A DNA stretch of 19,907 nt from an uncultured Erysipelotrichaceae bacterium (GTDB lineage Bacteria; Bacillota_I; Bacilli_A; RFN20; CAG-826). Below the pieces are notes generated by a model, which saw only the letters and a list, made by a program, of their open reading frames with translations, was not told the origin of the DNA and searched no databases. Shown one piece after another: positions 1 to 7,703 of the stretch. The translations under genes were made by a program, and so were the position numbers. Numbering within the stretch: the stretch's first letter is position 1; the number at the start of each line of letters is the position of its first letter. The stretch is from contig CADCCA010000033.1 in NCBI GenBank assembly GCA_902799855.1, forward strand, positions 1 to 19,907, given 5' to 3'.

Positions 1-1785
1 ATCTTAACATTTGATTTTATGAGTGAAGGACGCCGCTACTACAAGGTGGTATTCTTCAATCAGCAATATCTTGCTAAGATGCTTAAAATGGATGAAATAT
101 ATACCCTTGTTGGCATCTTTAATTTAAAGAGAAATGAAGTCGATGGACAAAGAATTATTAAAGGTGAAGTGCCTAATGAAGAGAGGTTAAAGCCAATTTA
201 TTCTTTACCAAGTGACTACGCTAATCATTTATATGCTGGGCTAGCGAGTAGATGTTTAAAAGAATTAGAAGGTAAAATCTTTTCAACTGTGCCGTATGAT
301 TATCTAAATAAATATCGCTTAGTTAATAAAGAAGTCGCTCTCAATTGGGCACATCATCCTCACGATTATGAACAAATCCGTCAGGCTTTGAGACATTTGA
401 AATATGAAGAAGCTCTTCTTTTCTCACTTAAAAACCAACTAATTCGTGAATCGAATAAATCTTTAAGCAAACTCAGAAAAGAACCGATAGATTTAGATAT
501 ATGCACTCCGTTTATCGATACCCTCCCTTATAAATTGACTAAAGATCAGGAAGAAGCGAGTAGAGAAATCATCGAAGACATGAACCAAAACGCTTTGATG
601 TATCGTTTACTTCAAGGCGATGTTGGTACAGGTAAAACTCTTGTCTCATTTATCGCACTTTATGCTAATCATTTAAGAGGCGATCAAGGTGCTTTGATGG
701 CGCCGACAGATGCTTTAGCGAGACAGCATTACGCTAACGCTGTTAAGTTATTTAAAGACACAAAACTTAAGATTGCCTTATTACTTGGTTCCACGCCATT
801 AAGCGAAAAAAAACAAATCAAAGAAGATTTAAAAGAAGGTTATATCGATATCATCATTGGTACCCATGCTTTATTCACCAAAGATACGATTTATTCTTCT
901 CTTGGATTAGTGGTTATTGATGAGCAACATAGATTTGGTGTTAACCAAAGAATCGCCCTCGCTAACAAAGGCGAACACGCTGATTTATTAATGATGTCAG
1001 CGACCCCAATTCCTCGTTCATTAGCGTTATCCATTTATGGTGATTTAGATATCTCTACTTTATATTCTTTCCCATCCACAAAAAGAGATGTTAAAACCTT
1101 CATTACCGATAGTGATGATAAAGTCATTTTTGAAACAGTTGATAAAGCCTTAGAAGATAATAAATCCGTTTATGTCATCGCTCCTTTAATTGATTTCAGC
1201 GAAAATGGTAAGTTCTCTGTTGAGCAACTTTACGCTCGTTATGTTCTTAGATATAAGGCCAAAGTTGGTTTATTACACGGCAGAATGAAGCAAGAAGAAA
1301 AAGAAGAAACATTGAATAAGTTCTACTCTGGAGAAATCAAAATTTTAGTGTCTACCCAAGTCGTGGAAGTTGGTATTGATGTTAAGTCCGCTAATACGAT
1401 GGTTATCTATGATGCTACTAATTTTGGTTTAGCCTCACTCCATCAATTAAGAGGCCGTATTGGCAGAGATGGTTCTAAGAGTACGTGTATCTTAGTCAGT
1501 GATGAACTAGAAAAAGATAAATTAGATATCTTAACAAGAAGCGAAGATGGCTTTGCCATCGCTGAAGAAGACATGAAACAAAGAGGCCCAGGTGAATTAA
1601 CTGGTGTTAAACAATCTGGTATTCCTGATTTTGCTTTCTTAAATATCATTGATGACTATAAGATCTTCGTCGTGGCAAGAGATGACGCTAAAGAGATTAT
1701 TAAAAATAAAGATAATAAAAACTATCAGTGGATTATTAAACGCGCTACTTCGTTAATCAACCAAGAAGATTTAAAGAAAGCTTAA
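1..1785 (+). CDS. recG: ATP-dependent DNA helicase RecG, 5'-truncated by window edge
   Basis: RecG is a superfamily 2 double-stranded DNA translocase that remodels stalled replication forks and branched recombination intermediates. The frame is open from base 1, and residues before the first Met (position 19) already match the family, so the true start lies upstream; about 594 codons are present against a usual ~680. The visible N-terminal part is the end of the OB-fold wedge domain (VVFFNQQYLAKML). The helicase core follows: Walker A GDVGTGKT at 616-639, motif II DEQH at about 919-930, motif III MSATPIPRS, motif V STQVVEVGIDV and motif VI QLRGRIGRDG. The C-terminal signature DMKQRGPGELTGVKQSG is typical of RecG and separates it from PriA and Mfd-like helicases. 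It is followed by an intrinsic terminator and then plsX, the same recG-plsX adjacency as in many Firmicutes. Confidence 0.96.
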   Translation: MLTFDFMSEGRRYYKVVFFNQQYLAKMLKMDEIYTLVGIFNLKRNEVDGQRIIKGEVPNEERLKPIYSLPSDYANHLYAGLASRCLKELEGKIFSTVPYDYLNKYRLVNKEVALNWAHHPHDYEQIRQALRHLKYEEALLFSLKNQLIRESNKSLSKLRKEPIDLDICTPFIDTLPYKLTKDQEEASREIIEDMNQNALMYRLLQGDVGTGKTLVSFIALYANHLRGDQGALMAPTDALARQHYANAVKLFKDTKLKIALLLGSTPLSEKKQIKEDLKEGYIDIIIGTHALFTKDTIYSSLGLVVIDEQHRFGVNQRIALANKGEHADLLMMSATPIPRSLALSIYGDLDISTLYSFPSTKRDVKTFITDSDDKVIFETVDKALEDNKSVYVIAPLIDFSENGKFSVEQLYARYVLRYKAKVGLLHGRMKQEEKEETLNKFYSGEIKILVSTQVVEVGIDVKSANTMVIYDATNFGLASLHQLRGRIGRDGSKSTCILVSDELEKDKLDILTRSEDGFAIAEEDMKQRGPGELTGVKQSGIPDFAFLNIIDDYKIFVVARDDAKEIIKNKDNKNYQWIIKRATSLINQEDLKKA

Positions 1786-1800
1786 TTAATAAAAAATGAT

Positions 1801-1840
1801 GATAAAAATATCTGTTCTTAATGGACAGTTATTTTTTCTT
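1801..1840 (+). terminator. Intrinsic terminator after recG
   Basis: Stem CTGTTC (1812-1817) pairs with GGACAG (1823-1828) around loop TTAAT. One mismatch then leads into an A-rich/T-rich extension, and a run of T follows (1829-1840). It lies 16 bases after the recG stop and directly before the plsX promoter. Confidence 0.75.
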
Positions 1841-1860
1841 TAGGAGTATTTGTTTAACCA

Positions 1861-1869
1861 TGCTACAAT
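1861..1869 (+). promoter_or_regulatory. Extended -10 promoter for the plsX operon
   Basis: TGC followed by TACAAT (1864-1869) forms an extended -10 (TGnTANAAT type). No good -35 is seen at 1841-1846 (TAGGAG). The predicted start of transcription is near 1876, leaving a short leader that contains GAGGA ahead of the plsX ATG at 1892. It sits immediately after the recG terminator. Confidence 0.5.
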
Positions 1870-1891
1870 AGTAAATCGAGGATTTACTTAT

Positions 1892-2869
1892 ATGAGAATT
1901 GCAGTAGACGCTATGGGCGGAGATAACGGTAGTAAACCAGTTGTTGAAGCCATTAAGGAATTTAAAAAGACATATCCAAACGATGAAATTGTCGTCTTTG
2001 GTAAAAAAGAAGAATTAGAAGAACTCAAAGATATCTGTCGTATTGAAGATGCTCCAGAAGTTGTTCCAATGACCGCTGGTGCGTTAGAAGTTATCAGAAT
2101 GAGAAATTCTTCAATGTGCAAAGCTATCAACACCATGAAAGAAGAAAACTTTGATGCTGTTGTTTCCGCTGGTTCAACTGGTGGTTTCCTTTCTGCTGCA
2201 ACTATTATTTTAAAAACCATTCCTGGCGTTAAACGCTCTGCGTTAGTGACTGCTTTCCCAACCAAAATCAAAGGTAAGAAAGTCACCATCCTCGATGTCG
2301 GTGCGAATAATGAAAATAGCCCAGAAGAACTCGTTCAATTCGCAAAAATGGGTAAAGCCTATAGTGAAACACTTTTTGAAAATAAAGATCCAAAAACTTA
2401 TTTATTAAGCAATGGTAGTGAATCTCATAAAGGTTCACCTTTGGTGAAAGAAGCCCATAAATTATTAAAAGAAAGCAATTTCCCAGGTTTCATGGGTAAC
2501 ATGGAAGCTAGAGATATTTTAAATGGTGACGCAGATATTATCGTCGCTGATGGCTTCTCTGGTAATGTTCTTCTCAAAGGTATGGAAGGTATCGCTAAAA
2601 TGATGTCGTCCATGATCAAAGCAAACTTCAAAAAGAACTTGTGGACCAAACTTGGTTACCTCCATGTCAGAGGCGGCTTTAAAAACATGTCTGAAACCAT
2701 GGATTATAAATCAGTGGGTGGTGCAATGCTATTAGGCATTAATGGCGTTGTTGTTAAAGCACACGGTAATAGTGATGCTTACTCATTTAAAAACGCGATG
2801 AGAGTCGCCCATCAAATGGTGGAATTTAATGTCATTAATAAAATTAAGGAGTCTTTAATAAATGAATAA
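1892..2869 (+). CDS. plsX: Phosphate acyltransferase PlsX
   Basis: PlsX converts acyl-ACP and phosphate to acyl-phosphate, the donor used by PlsY in the first acylation of glycerol-3-phosphate, acting peripherally at the membrane. The product is 325 aa, the usual length. It opens with MRIAVDAMGGDN, the family N-terminus, and shows SAGSTGG (usually SAGNTGA), PGVKRSALVTAFPT, DVGAN, GSESHKGSPLVKEA and GFSGNVLLKG. The start at 1892 was chosen because it gives the conserved N-terminus and has GAGGA just upstream; an upstream TTG at 1850 would add 14 unconserved residues and start before the predicted transcript. Its stop overlaps the rnc start by 8 nt. The fabD, fabG and acpP genes that often lie between plsX and rnc are absent here. 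Confidence 0.96.
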   Translation: MRIAVDAMGGDNGSKPVVEAIKEFKKTYPNDEIVVFGKKEELEELKDICRIEDAPEVVPMTAGALEVIRMRNSSMCKAINTMKEENFDAVVSAGSTGGFLSAATIILKTIPGVKRSALVTAFPTKIKGKKVTILDVGANNENSPEELVQFAKMGKAYSETLFENKDPKTYLLSNGSESHKGSPLVKEAHKLLKESNFPGFMGNMEARDILNGDADIIVADGFSGNVLLKGMEGIAKMMSSMIKANFKKNLWTKLGYLHVRGGFKNMSETMDYKSVGGAMLLGINGVVVKAHGNSDAYSFKNAMRVAHQMVEFNVINKIKESLINE

Positions 2870-3548
2870 CATTGCCACTTTATTAAAGAAACTGCATATC
2901 ACTTATAAAAACATTGCTCTTTATGAGCAAGCTTTAACGCATCCTTCATATAATGGGGACGCTAATACAAAGCATCAAGACTATGAAAAATTAGAATTCA
3001 TGGGCGATGCCGTTTTAGGTTATGTCACCGCAGATTTAGTCTATAAAAATAGACCAGAAATGTCTGAAGGTAACTTAACAAAACTTAGAAGCGTTTTAGT
3101 ATCCACTAAACCATTAGCGGCCTACGCTCGTAAAATCAATCTTCCAGAATATATTCGTATTGGTCATTCCATTACACTTAGTCAAGTTAAACAAAGCGAT
3201 AAGATTTTAGAAAATGTCTTAGAGGCTTTAATCGGTGCTACTTATTTAGATGCTGGCTTAAAAATAACAGCGAGATTTATCGAAAGTCTTCTTTTAGAAG
3301 ACATCAAGAATTATGACGCTGATAATTTGACTGATTATAAATCTAAATTACAAGAAGAAATCCAAGCCGAACATCGTGACGCTGTGCAATATGTCACAGT
3401 GGCGACATTTGGTCCTGCTCATGACCGCACCTTTAGAGTGCAAGTTAAGTATAACGATATCGTCTTAGGTGAAGGTGAAGGTAAGAGCAAAAAGAAAGCC
3501 GAAGAAATGGCGGCTAAATCAGCATTAAGTAAAAGGAGTGTCATCTAA
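2862..3548 (+). CDS. rnc: Ribonuclease III
   Basis: RNase III cleaves double-stranded RNA, including rRNA precursors and structured mRNAs. The product is 228 aa with the RIII nuclease domain (about residues 5-150) and a dsRNA-binding domain (about 157-224, with GPAHDRTF and GEGKSKKKAEEMAA). The signature helix reads YEKLEFMGDAVL, with the expected acidic residues E42, E45 and D49, and SEGNLTKLR follows. In the second catalytic segment, ENVLEALIGATYLD, the residue usually Asp (as in E. coli ADTVEALIG, D114) is Asn (N118), while the essential Glu is kept (E121). AAGGAG lies 10 bases before the ATG. It overlaps plsX by 8 nt and shares one base with ftsY (TAATG), so translation is probably coupled. 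It sits upstream of ftsY and ffh as in Bacillus, although smc is missing. Confidence 0.95.
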   Translation: MNNIATLLKKLHITYKNIALYEQALTHPSYNGDANTKHQDYEKLEFMGDAVLGYVTADLVYKNRPEMSEGNLTKLRSVLVSTKPLAAYARKINLPEYIRIGHSITLSQVKQSDKILENVLEALIGATYLDAGLKITARFIESLLLEDIKNYDADNLTDYKSKLQEEIQAEHRDAVQYVTVATFGPAHDRTFRVQVKYNDIVLGEGEGKSKKKAEEMAAKSALSKRSVI

Positions 3549-4519
3549 TGGGTCTCATTGCTTTTCTCAAAGAAAAATTTGCTAAAAAAGATAAGAAAGT
3601 TGATAAATACCAAGAAGGTTTAGCGAAGTCTCGTAAAAACTTCTCTAGTAAACTCAACATTCTTTCTGAAAGATATAAAACTGTTAATCAGGATTATTTT
3701 GATGAATTAGAACAAATCTTAATCGAAAGTGACGCTGGTATATCTTTTACCCTTAACGTCATTGAAGAAGTCTTAAATCAAAGTAAAAAAGACCATATCA
3801 CTGATCCAAAAACCATCAACGAAATCTTAGTTGATAAAATGTTTGTTGGTTATGCGGAAAAAGGTGATATTCAAAACGATGTCGTCTTTAGAAAAGACGG
3901 CCCGACAGTTTTACTCGTCGTGGGTGTCAATGGTGTTGGTAAAACTACCACAATCGCTAAACTCGCTAACCGCTATCTTAATAGAGGTAAAAAAGTTCTC
4001 TTAGTCGCAGCAGACACATTCCGTGCTGGTGCGGTAGAACAATTAACCACTTGGGCTGAACGCTTAAAGATTGGTATTGTGACTGGTAAACCAGAATCTG
4101 ATCCTGCCTCCGTAGCGTTCGATGGCATGAAAAAGGCCAAAGAAGAAAATATCGATTTAGTGATCGTTGATACTGCTGGTCGACTTCAAACCAAAAATAA
4201 TCTCATGCTCGAACTCGCCAAAATCAAACGTGTCATGAGCAAAGAAATCCCAGAAGCACCTCATGAAACGTTCTTAATCATTGATGCAACCACTGGTCAA
4301 AATGGTGTTGTGCAGGCCAAAGCTTTCAAAGAAGTCACTGATTTATCAGGTATTGTGATTACGAAGATGGATGGCACTTCTAAAGGCGGTATTATCCTTG
4401 CCATTAGAGATGAATTAGGTGTTCCTGTCAGATTCATCGGTCTTGGTGAAAAGATGGATGATTTAGAGGAATTTGACCTTGATAAATACCTCTATGGTTT
4501 ATGTGTGGAGAATAACTAA
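3548..4519 (+). CDS. ftsY: Signal recognition particle receptor FtsY
   Basis: FtsY is the membrane-associated SRP receptor GTPase that docks SRP-ribosome complexes at the translocon. The 323-aa product has almost no acidic A domain: a lysine-rich N-terminus of about 25 residues leads straight into the N domain, as in compact Gram-positive FtsY. NG-domain motifs are GVNGVGKT (126-133, G1), DTFRAGAVEQL (156-166, G2), DTAGRL (208-213, G3), TKMDG (272-276, G4) and the closing GLGEKMDDLEEFD. AAAGGAG precedes the ATG. It shares one base with the rnc stop and one with the ylxM start (both TAATG), implying co-translation with its partner ffh two genes downstream. Confidence 0.97.
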   Translation: MGLIAFLKEKFAKKDKKVDKYQEGLAKSRKNFSSKLNILSERYKTVNQDYFDELEQILIESDAGISFTLNVIEEVLNQSKKDHITDPKTINEILVDKMFVGYAEKGDIQNDVVFRKDGPTVLLVVGVNGVGKTTTIAKLANRYLNRGKKVLLVAADTFRAGAVEQLTTWAERLKIGIVTGKPESDPASVAFDGMKKAKEENIDLVIVDTAGRLQTKNNLMLELAKIKRVMSKEIPEAPHETFLIIDATTGQNGVVQAKAFKEVTDLSGIVITKMDGTSKGGIILAIRDELGVPVRFIGLGEKMDDLEEFDLDKYLYGLCVENN

Positions 4520-4743
4520 TGGATAAGATTAAAAAGACGATTCGTTATAATTCTTTGCTCAAGATATATGGCAATCTATTGAGTAAAACTCAATATGCCT
4601 TCGCTGATGCCTATTTCTCTTATGATTTAGAGAAGAACGAAAAGATTCTCGACCTCATTGCCAAAGCAAAAGACGCAAGTGGAGAAGAGAAAGTTAAATT
4701 ATTAGAAGAAGTAGAAAGGATTATTTATAGTTATGGCATTTGA
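4519..4743 (+). CDS. Shortened YlxM-like SRP-associated protein, no HTH
   Basis: This 74-aa product sits exactly where ylxM (UPF0122) lies in Firmicutes, between ftsY and ffh. YlxM proteins are about 110 aa, carry a helix-turn-helix, and are tied to SRP function. The N-terminus here (KTIRYNSLLKIYGNLLS, then FADAYFSYDLE) resembles the opening helices of YlxM. The C-terminal part (EKILDLIAKAKDASGEEK and following) resembles its final helix. The segment between, which in relatives holds the HTH (around EIAEEFxVSRQAVYDNI), is missing, and the 36-residue shortfall matches its size. It ends on TGA, and its last 11 bases overlap the start of ffh. The identification rests on position plus partial similarity from memory, so the symbol is left blank. 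Confidence 0.6.
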   Translation: MDKIKKTIRYNSLLKIYGNLLSKTQYAFADAYFSYDLEKNEKILDLIAKAKDASGEEKVKLLEEVERIIYSYGI

Positions 4744-6097
4744 ATCATTAACTGAACGCCTTTCTGGCATATTTAAAAAGATAAGAGGCCAAGCCCGCTT
4801 AACTGAAAGCAACATGGAGGACATGCTCAAAGAAATCCGTGTCGCCCTTTTAGAAGCTGATGTTAATTATAAAGTCGTTAAAGAATTCACTAATAACGTC
4901 AAAGAAAAGGCTCTTGGTCAAGATGTATTAAGTAAACTTAATCCAAGCCAAATGCTCGTTAAAATCGTCCATGACGAATTAATCGAGTTATTAGGTAGTG
5001 ATGATGCAGAAATTAAATACCAAACCGGTCGACCAACCATCATTATGCTTGTTGGTTTGCAAGGTAGTGGCAAAACCACAACTGCTGGTAAACTCGCCTA
5101 CTTATTAAAAAATAAACTCAAAAAGAAAGTCTTAATGGCCGCTTGTGACGTTTATCGTCCTGCCGCTATCGACCAATTAGATCAACTCGCTAAAAGCGTT
5201 GGTGTTGATATCGTTAACATGGGCACAAAAGTTAACCCAGTTGATATTGCTAAAGCCGCTAAAAAGAAAGCCTATGATGAAGATTATCATGTCTTAATTA
5301 TCGATACTGCTGGTCGACTTCAAATCGATGAAGCTTTAATGGACGAATTAAATAACATCAAACGCGATGTTGAACCGCAAGAAATTCTCTTGCTCGTTGA
5401 CGCTGCTGCTGGTCAAGATGCCGTCAATGTCGCTAATGCCTTTAATGATAAAATATCATTAACAGGTTGTATTATGTCCAAATTAGATGGCGATGCCCGT
5501 GGTGGTGCCGCTCTCTCAATTAGACATATGACTGGTGTACCAATTAAGTTCACTGGTGTTGGTGAAAAAGTCACTGACTTAGATATCTTCCATCCTGATA
5601 GAATGGCGGATCGTATCTTAGGTATGGGCGATGTGATGACACTCGTTGAAAAAGCCCAAGAAGAACTAGACGAAAAAGAAGTCAAACATTCGATGAATAA
5701 GATGATGTCTGGCCAATTCGACTTAAACGATATGCTCGCTCAAATGAAACAAGTCAATAAACTCGGTTCTTTAGGTGGTATCTTAAAGCTCATTCCAGGT
5801 ATGCCAAAGATTTCTCCAGAGCAACAAGAAGCCGCTGAAAGAGAAATGAGAAACTTTGAAATCGTCATTAACTCAATGACCAAAGAAGAAAGAAAACATC
5901 CAGAACTCTTCAAATATTCTCGTAAACAAAGAGTGGCCTTAGGAAGTGGTCGTACCATGCAAGACGTTAATAAAGTCTTAAAGAAATACGAGCAAATGAA
6001 AGAAATGATGAAGAAAATGGAACAATACCGCAAGACTGGTAGAATGCCTCCAGGTGGTATGCCAGGCATGGGTGGTATGGGTTTTCCAGGTATGTAA
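4733..6097 (+). CDS. ffh: Signal recognition particle protein Ffh (SRP54)
   Basis: Ffh binds the 4.5S/scRNA and signal sequences of nascent membrane proteins and delivers them to FtsY. The 454-aa product has the full N, G and M domains: G1 GLQGSGKT (108-115), CDVYRPAAIDQL, G3 DTAGRL (191-196), G4 SKLDGDARGG (249-258), then the Met-rich M domain. The RNA-binding stretch appears as SRKQRVALGSGRTMQDVN (about 396-413). The tail after it is rich in Met, Gly and Pro (repeats of GGMPGMGG type), as in many Firmicutes. The start overlaps ylxM by 11 nt; AAAGGA lies about 12 bases upstream, slightly far, so translational coupling to ylxM is likely. It ends in a hairpin shared with the converging trmD. 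Confidence 0.97.
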   Translation: MAFESLTERLSGIFKKIRGQARLTESNMEDMLKEIRVALLEADVNYKVVKEFTNNVKEKALGQDVLSKLNPSQMLVKIVHDELIELLGSDDAEIKYQTGRPTIIMLVGLQGSGKTTTAGKLAYLLKNKLKKKVLMAACDVYRPAAIDQLDQLAKSVGVDIVNMGTKVNPVDIAKAAKKKAYDEDYHVLIIDTAGRLQIDEALMDELNNIKRDVEPQEILLLVDAAAGQDAVNVANAFNDKISLTGCIMSKLDGDARGGAALSIRHMTGVPIKFTGVGEKVTDLDIFHPDRMADRILGMGDVMTLVEKAQEELDEKEVKHSMNKMMSGQFDLNDMLAQMKQVNKLGSLGGILKLIPGMPKISPEQQEAAEREMRNFEIVINSMTKEERKHPELFKYSRKQRVALGSGRTMQDVNKVLKKYEQMKEMMKKMEQYRKTGRMPPGGMPGMGGMGFPGM

Positions 6098-6102
6098 AAA
6101 TG

Positions 6103-6128
6103 AAGTGAGGAATTTAACCTCACTTTTC
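6103..6128. terminator. Bidirectional terminator between ffh and trmD
   Basis: A perfect 8-bp stem, AAGTGAGG (6103-6110) with CCTCACTT (6118-6125), closes a 7-base loop. T-rich sequence follows on the plus strand, and the A-run at 6096-6100 gives T on the minus strand. The trmD TGA stop (6122-6120) lies inside the stem. It serves two converging operons. Confidence 0.8.
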
Positions 6129-6899
6129 TTTTATAAACTTTTTACCTTTTTCAATGGCTTCTTTTTCCCATTTTGGCGTTTCGTCACTATCTAACTCATC
6201 CATTAATTTCTTTTCTTGCTTACTTAATGAATAGTTCTTTAATAAGTCTGGACGATACTCTTTTGTGAGTTTAAGCGATTGCTTTTTACGCCACTTTTCA
6301 ATGGCTTGATGATTGCCAGAATAAAGGATATCTGGAATATAATCGCCTTCGTATTCAAATGGTTCACTATATTGAGGATATTCTAGTAATCCGTTTTCAA
6401 AAGATTCGTCCACAATTGATTCCCTAGCGATGACGCCATCGAGTAAACGGATGATGGAATCAGCGATAATCTCCGCACCAATTTCTCCACCAGTAAGAAT
6501 GAAGTCGCCAACAGAAACTAATTCATCAACATATTTATTAATGCGTTCATCGGTACCTTCATAATGACCACAAATAAGGATAACGTGTTCATAATTCTTA
6601 GCGAAATACCTAGCATGTGCTTGGTTATATGTCTTCCCGCGAGGCGAAAGTAAGATAACGTGACTATTATCTTTTTTGACACTTTTTAAGCAATCGATCA
6701 CTGGTTGACATTTCATGATCAAACCAGCGCCACCTCCCACAGGTGCGCTATCAACGCGACCGTATTTATCTTTAGTAAAATCGCGAATATTAACGATTTC
6801 GATCTCGACTTTTTCTTTACTAATCGCGCGTTTAATAATGGAATTAGTTAAAAATCCATCAAAGAATTCTGGGAATAATGTGAGGATAGTTATTTTCAT
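6120..6899 (-). CDS. trmD: tRNA (guanine-N1-)-methyltransferase TrmD
   Basis: TrmD methylates G37 of tRNAs reading CNN codons using S-adenosylmethionine, preventing +1 frameshifts. The 259-aa product has the usual MKITILTLFPEFFDGF start, the trefoil-knot SAM site LICGHYEGTDERI (108-120) and SVGDFILTGGE (129-139), and GGGAGLIMKCQPVID. Small departures from the common pattern are visible: VDSAPVGGG where VDDxPYGGG is usual, ESF where many relatives have DSF, and PQYSEP in place of PxYTRP. Its start overlaps the rimM stop by 4 nt (ATGA). It is the last gene of the inverted rpsP-khpA-rimM-trmD operon and converges on ffh. Confidence 0.95.
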   Translation of the reverse strand: MKITILTLFPEFFDGFLTNSIIKRAISKEKVEIEIVNIRDFTKDKYGRVDSAPVGGGAGLIMKCQPVIDCLKSVKKDNSHVILLSPRGKTYNQAHARYFAKNYEHVILICGHYEGTDERINKYVDELVSVGDFILTGGEIGAEIIADSIIRLLDGVIARESIVDESFENGLLEYPQYSEPFEYEGDYIPDILYSGNHQAIEKWRKKQSLKLTKEYRPDLLKNYSLSKQEKKLMDELDSDETPKWEKEAIEKGKKFIKEK

Positions 6900-7411
6900 A
6901 GCATACCTCCAATAAGATTAATCTCGATTTCCTTTTTGTTAATATCAACTCTTCTAATAAAAGCTTTCACATAAGGCACAAAGAAATCTTCTTTTCCTTT
7001 TCTTTTTACTCTTAAAGTGAGTTGAGCAGGGAACTCTTCAACGCGGCTAACAATGCCTAATTCTTGACCTTTTTCGTCTAAAACTTTGCAACCTACAAGG
7101 TCTACAAAGTAATAGGTGTCTTTTTCCATGAAATCGTAGTCTTTTAAGGCCTGGATTTCATAGCCTTTGAATTCTAAGGCCTCCTCTTTAGAATTGATTC
7201 CCTCAACCTTAACAAAATCGAATTGTCCATTGCTGCGATAATTCTCAACAACGAAAGTCATACGCTGCTTAGTATTAGCTTGGTATAAATAAATTTCTTT
7301 TCCTTTTTGATAGCGGTGTTCGGCAAAATCAGTTTTGCTAAGCACCTTAAAAGTGCCATCTAAAGAGAAAGCGTCAGTAATATAACCAAGTAATAAGTAT
7401 TCGTTTTGCAT
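6896..7411 (-). CDS. rimM: 16S rRNA processing protein RimM
   Basis: RimM binds ribosomal protein S19 and helps mature the 30S head domain. The 171-aa product has the RimM N-terminal barrel (LLLGYITDAFSLDGTFKV, a divergent form of the GKIxxxHGxxGxxKV pattern) and a C-terminal PRC barrel from about residue 95 (YYFVDLVGCKVLDEKG, then FFVPYVKAFIRRVDI). It overlaps trmD by 4 nt. Upstream is unusual: only 10 bases separate the ATG from the T-run of a terminator-like hairpin that follows khpA, and no Shine-Dalgarno sequence lies at normal spacing. The nearest purine run (minus-strand AAAGAGGA, 7443-7436) is about 24 nt away and inside the hairpin. Expression is therefore probably attenuated relative to rpsP and khpA. 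Confidence 0.92.
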   Translation of the reverse strand: MQNEYLLLGYITDAFSLDGTFKVLSKTDFAEHRYQKGKEIYLYQANTKQRMTFVVENYRSNGQFDFVKVEGINSKEEALEFKGYEIQALKDYDFMEKDTYYFVDLVGCKVLDEKGQELGIVSRVEEFPAQLTLRVKRKGKEDFFVPYVKAFIRRVDINKKEIEINLIGGML

Positions 7412-7420
7412 ATTATTAAC

Positions 7421-7443
7421 AAAAAAGAGGATTAATCCTCTTT
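7421..7443 (-). terminator. Terminator-like hairpin between khpA and rimM
   Basis: On the minus strand, AAAGAGGA pairs perfectly with TCCTCTTT around a TTAA loop, giving an 8-bp stem followed by a T-run (six T, three inside the stem). The khpA TAA stop is in the loop. Because rimM starts 10 nt later with no promoter visible, this looks like an intra-operon attenuator rather than an operon end. Confidence 0.7.
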
Positions 7444-7695
7444 CTTTTCATCATCAAAAGATTCAAATTTGAGATGGACGTGCTTTTCTTCGCTTTTGCC
7501 TGCAACGGAAACAACTTCCCTGATTGCGTTAGCGATGATACCTTTACGACCGATGAGTCTCGCAGTGTCATCTTTTTCAGCAGCGATAATAATTAAGACG
7601 TCTTTTTCTTCTTCGTTTACTCTAAGAAGAACGGAATCAGAATCTTCAACGATTGGATCAATGATTGTTTTAACAATTTTCTCGTAATCCATCAT
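7432..7695 (-). CDS. khpA: KH-domain RNA-binding protein KhpA (YlqC)
   Basis: KhpA is a small KH-domain RNA-binding protein that in Gram-positive bacteria pairs with KhpB/Jag and influences cell elongation and division. The 87-aa product carries the KH core with the GxxG loop as IGRKG (residues 48-52) followed by ANAIREVVSVAG; its tail is short and acidic. It lies between rpsP and rimM, its usual place (ylqC). Two adjacent ATGs are possible, at 7695 and 7692; TAGGAG (7706-7701) is 5 nt from the first and 8 nt from the second, so 7692 may be the real start. This Shine-Dalgarno overlaps the rpsP TAG stop, implying coupling. Confidence 0.92.
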   Translation of the reverse strand: MMDYEKIVKTIIDPIVEDSDSVLLRVNEEEKDVLIIIAAEKDDTARLIGRKGIIANAIREVVSVAGKSEEKHVHLKFESFDDEKKED

Positions 7696-7703
7696 TGAAT
7701 CTC

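Noticed and set aside
1850..1891. Longer plsX from a TTG at 1850
   Set aside because: The extra residues are not family-like, the start precedes the predicted transcript, and the ATG at 1892 has a Shine-Dalgarno and the conserved MRIAVDAMGG.
6001..6094. Met/Gly-rich repeat at the end of ffh as a possible insertion
   Set aside because: Met/Gly/Pro tails are normal for Ffh M domains in Firmicutes.
4741..6122. Possible TGA-to-Trp recoding, given the Mollicutes-like low GC
   Set aside because: ylxM, trmD, rimM, ylqF, dprA and cdsA stop at TGA at the expected family ends or operon overlaps, and Trp is TGG throughout, so code 11 fits.
7469..7687. Plus-strand 72-codon frame opposite khpA, and similar long frames opposite plsX, ffh, topA and rpsB
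   Set aside because: They mirror well-identified genes on the other strand, lack Shine-Dalgarno and family features, and are expected from codon bias.
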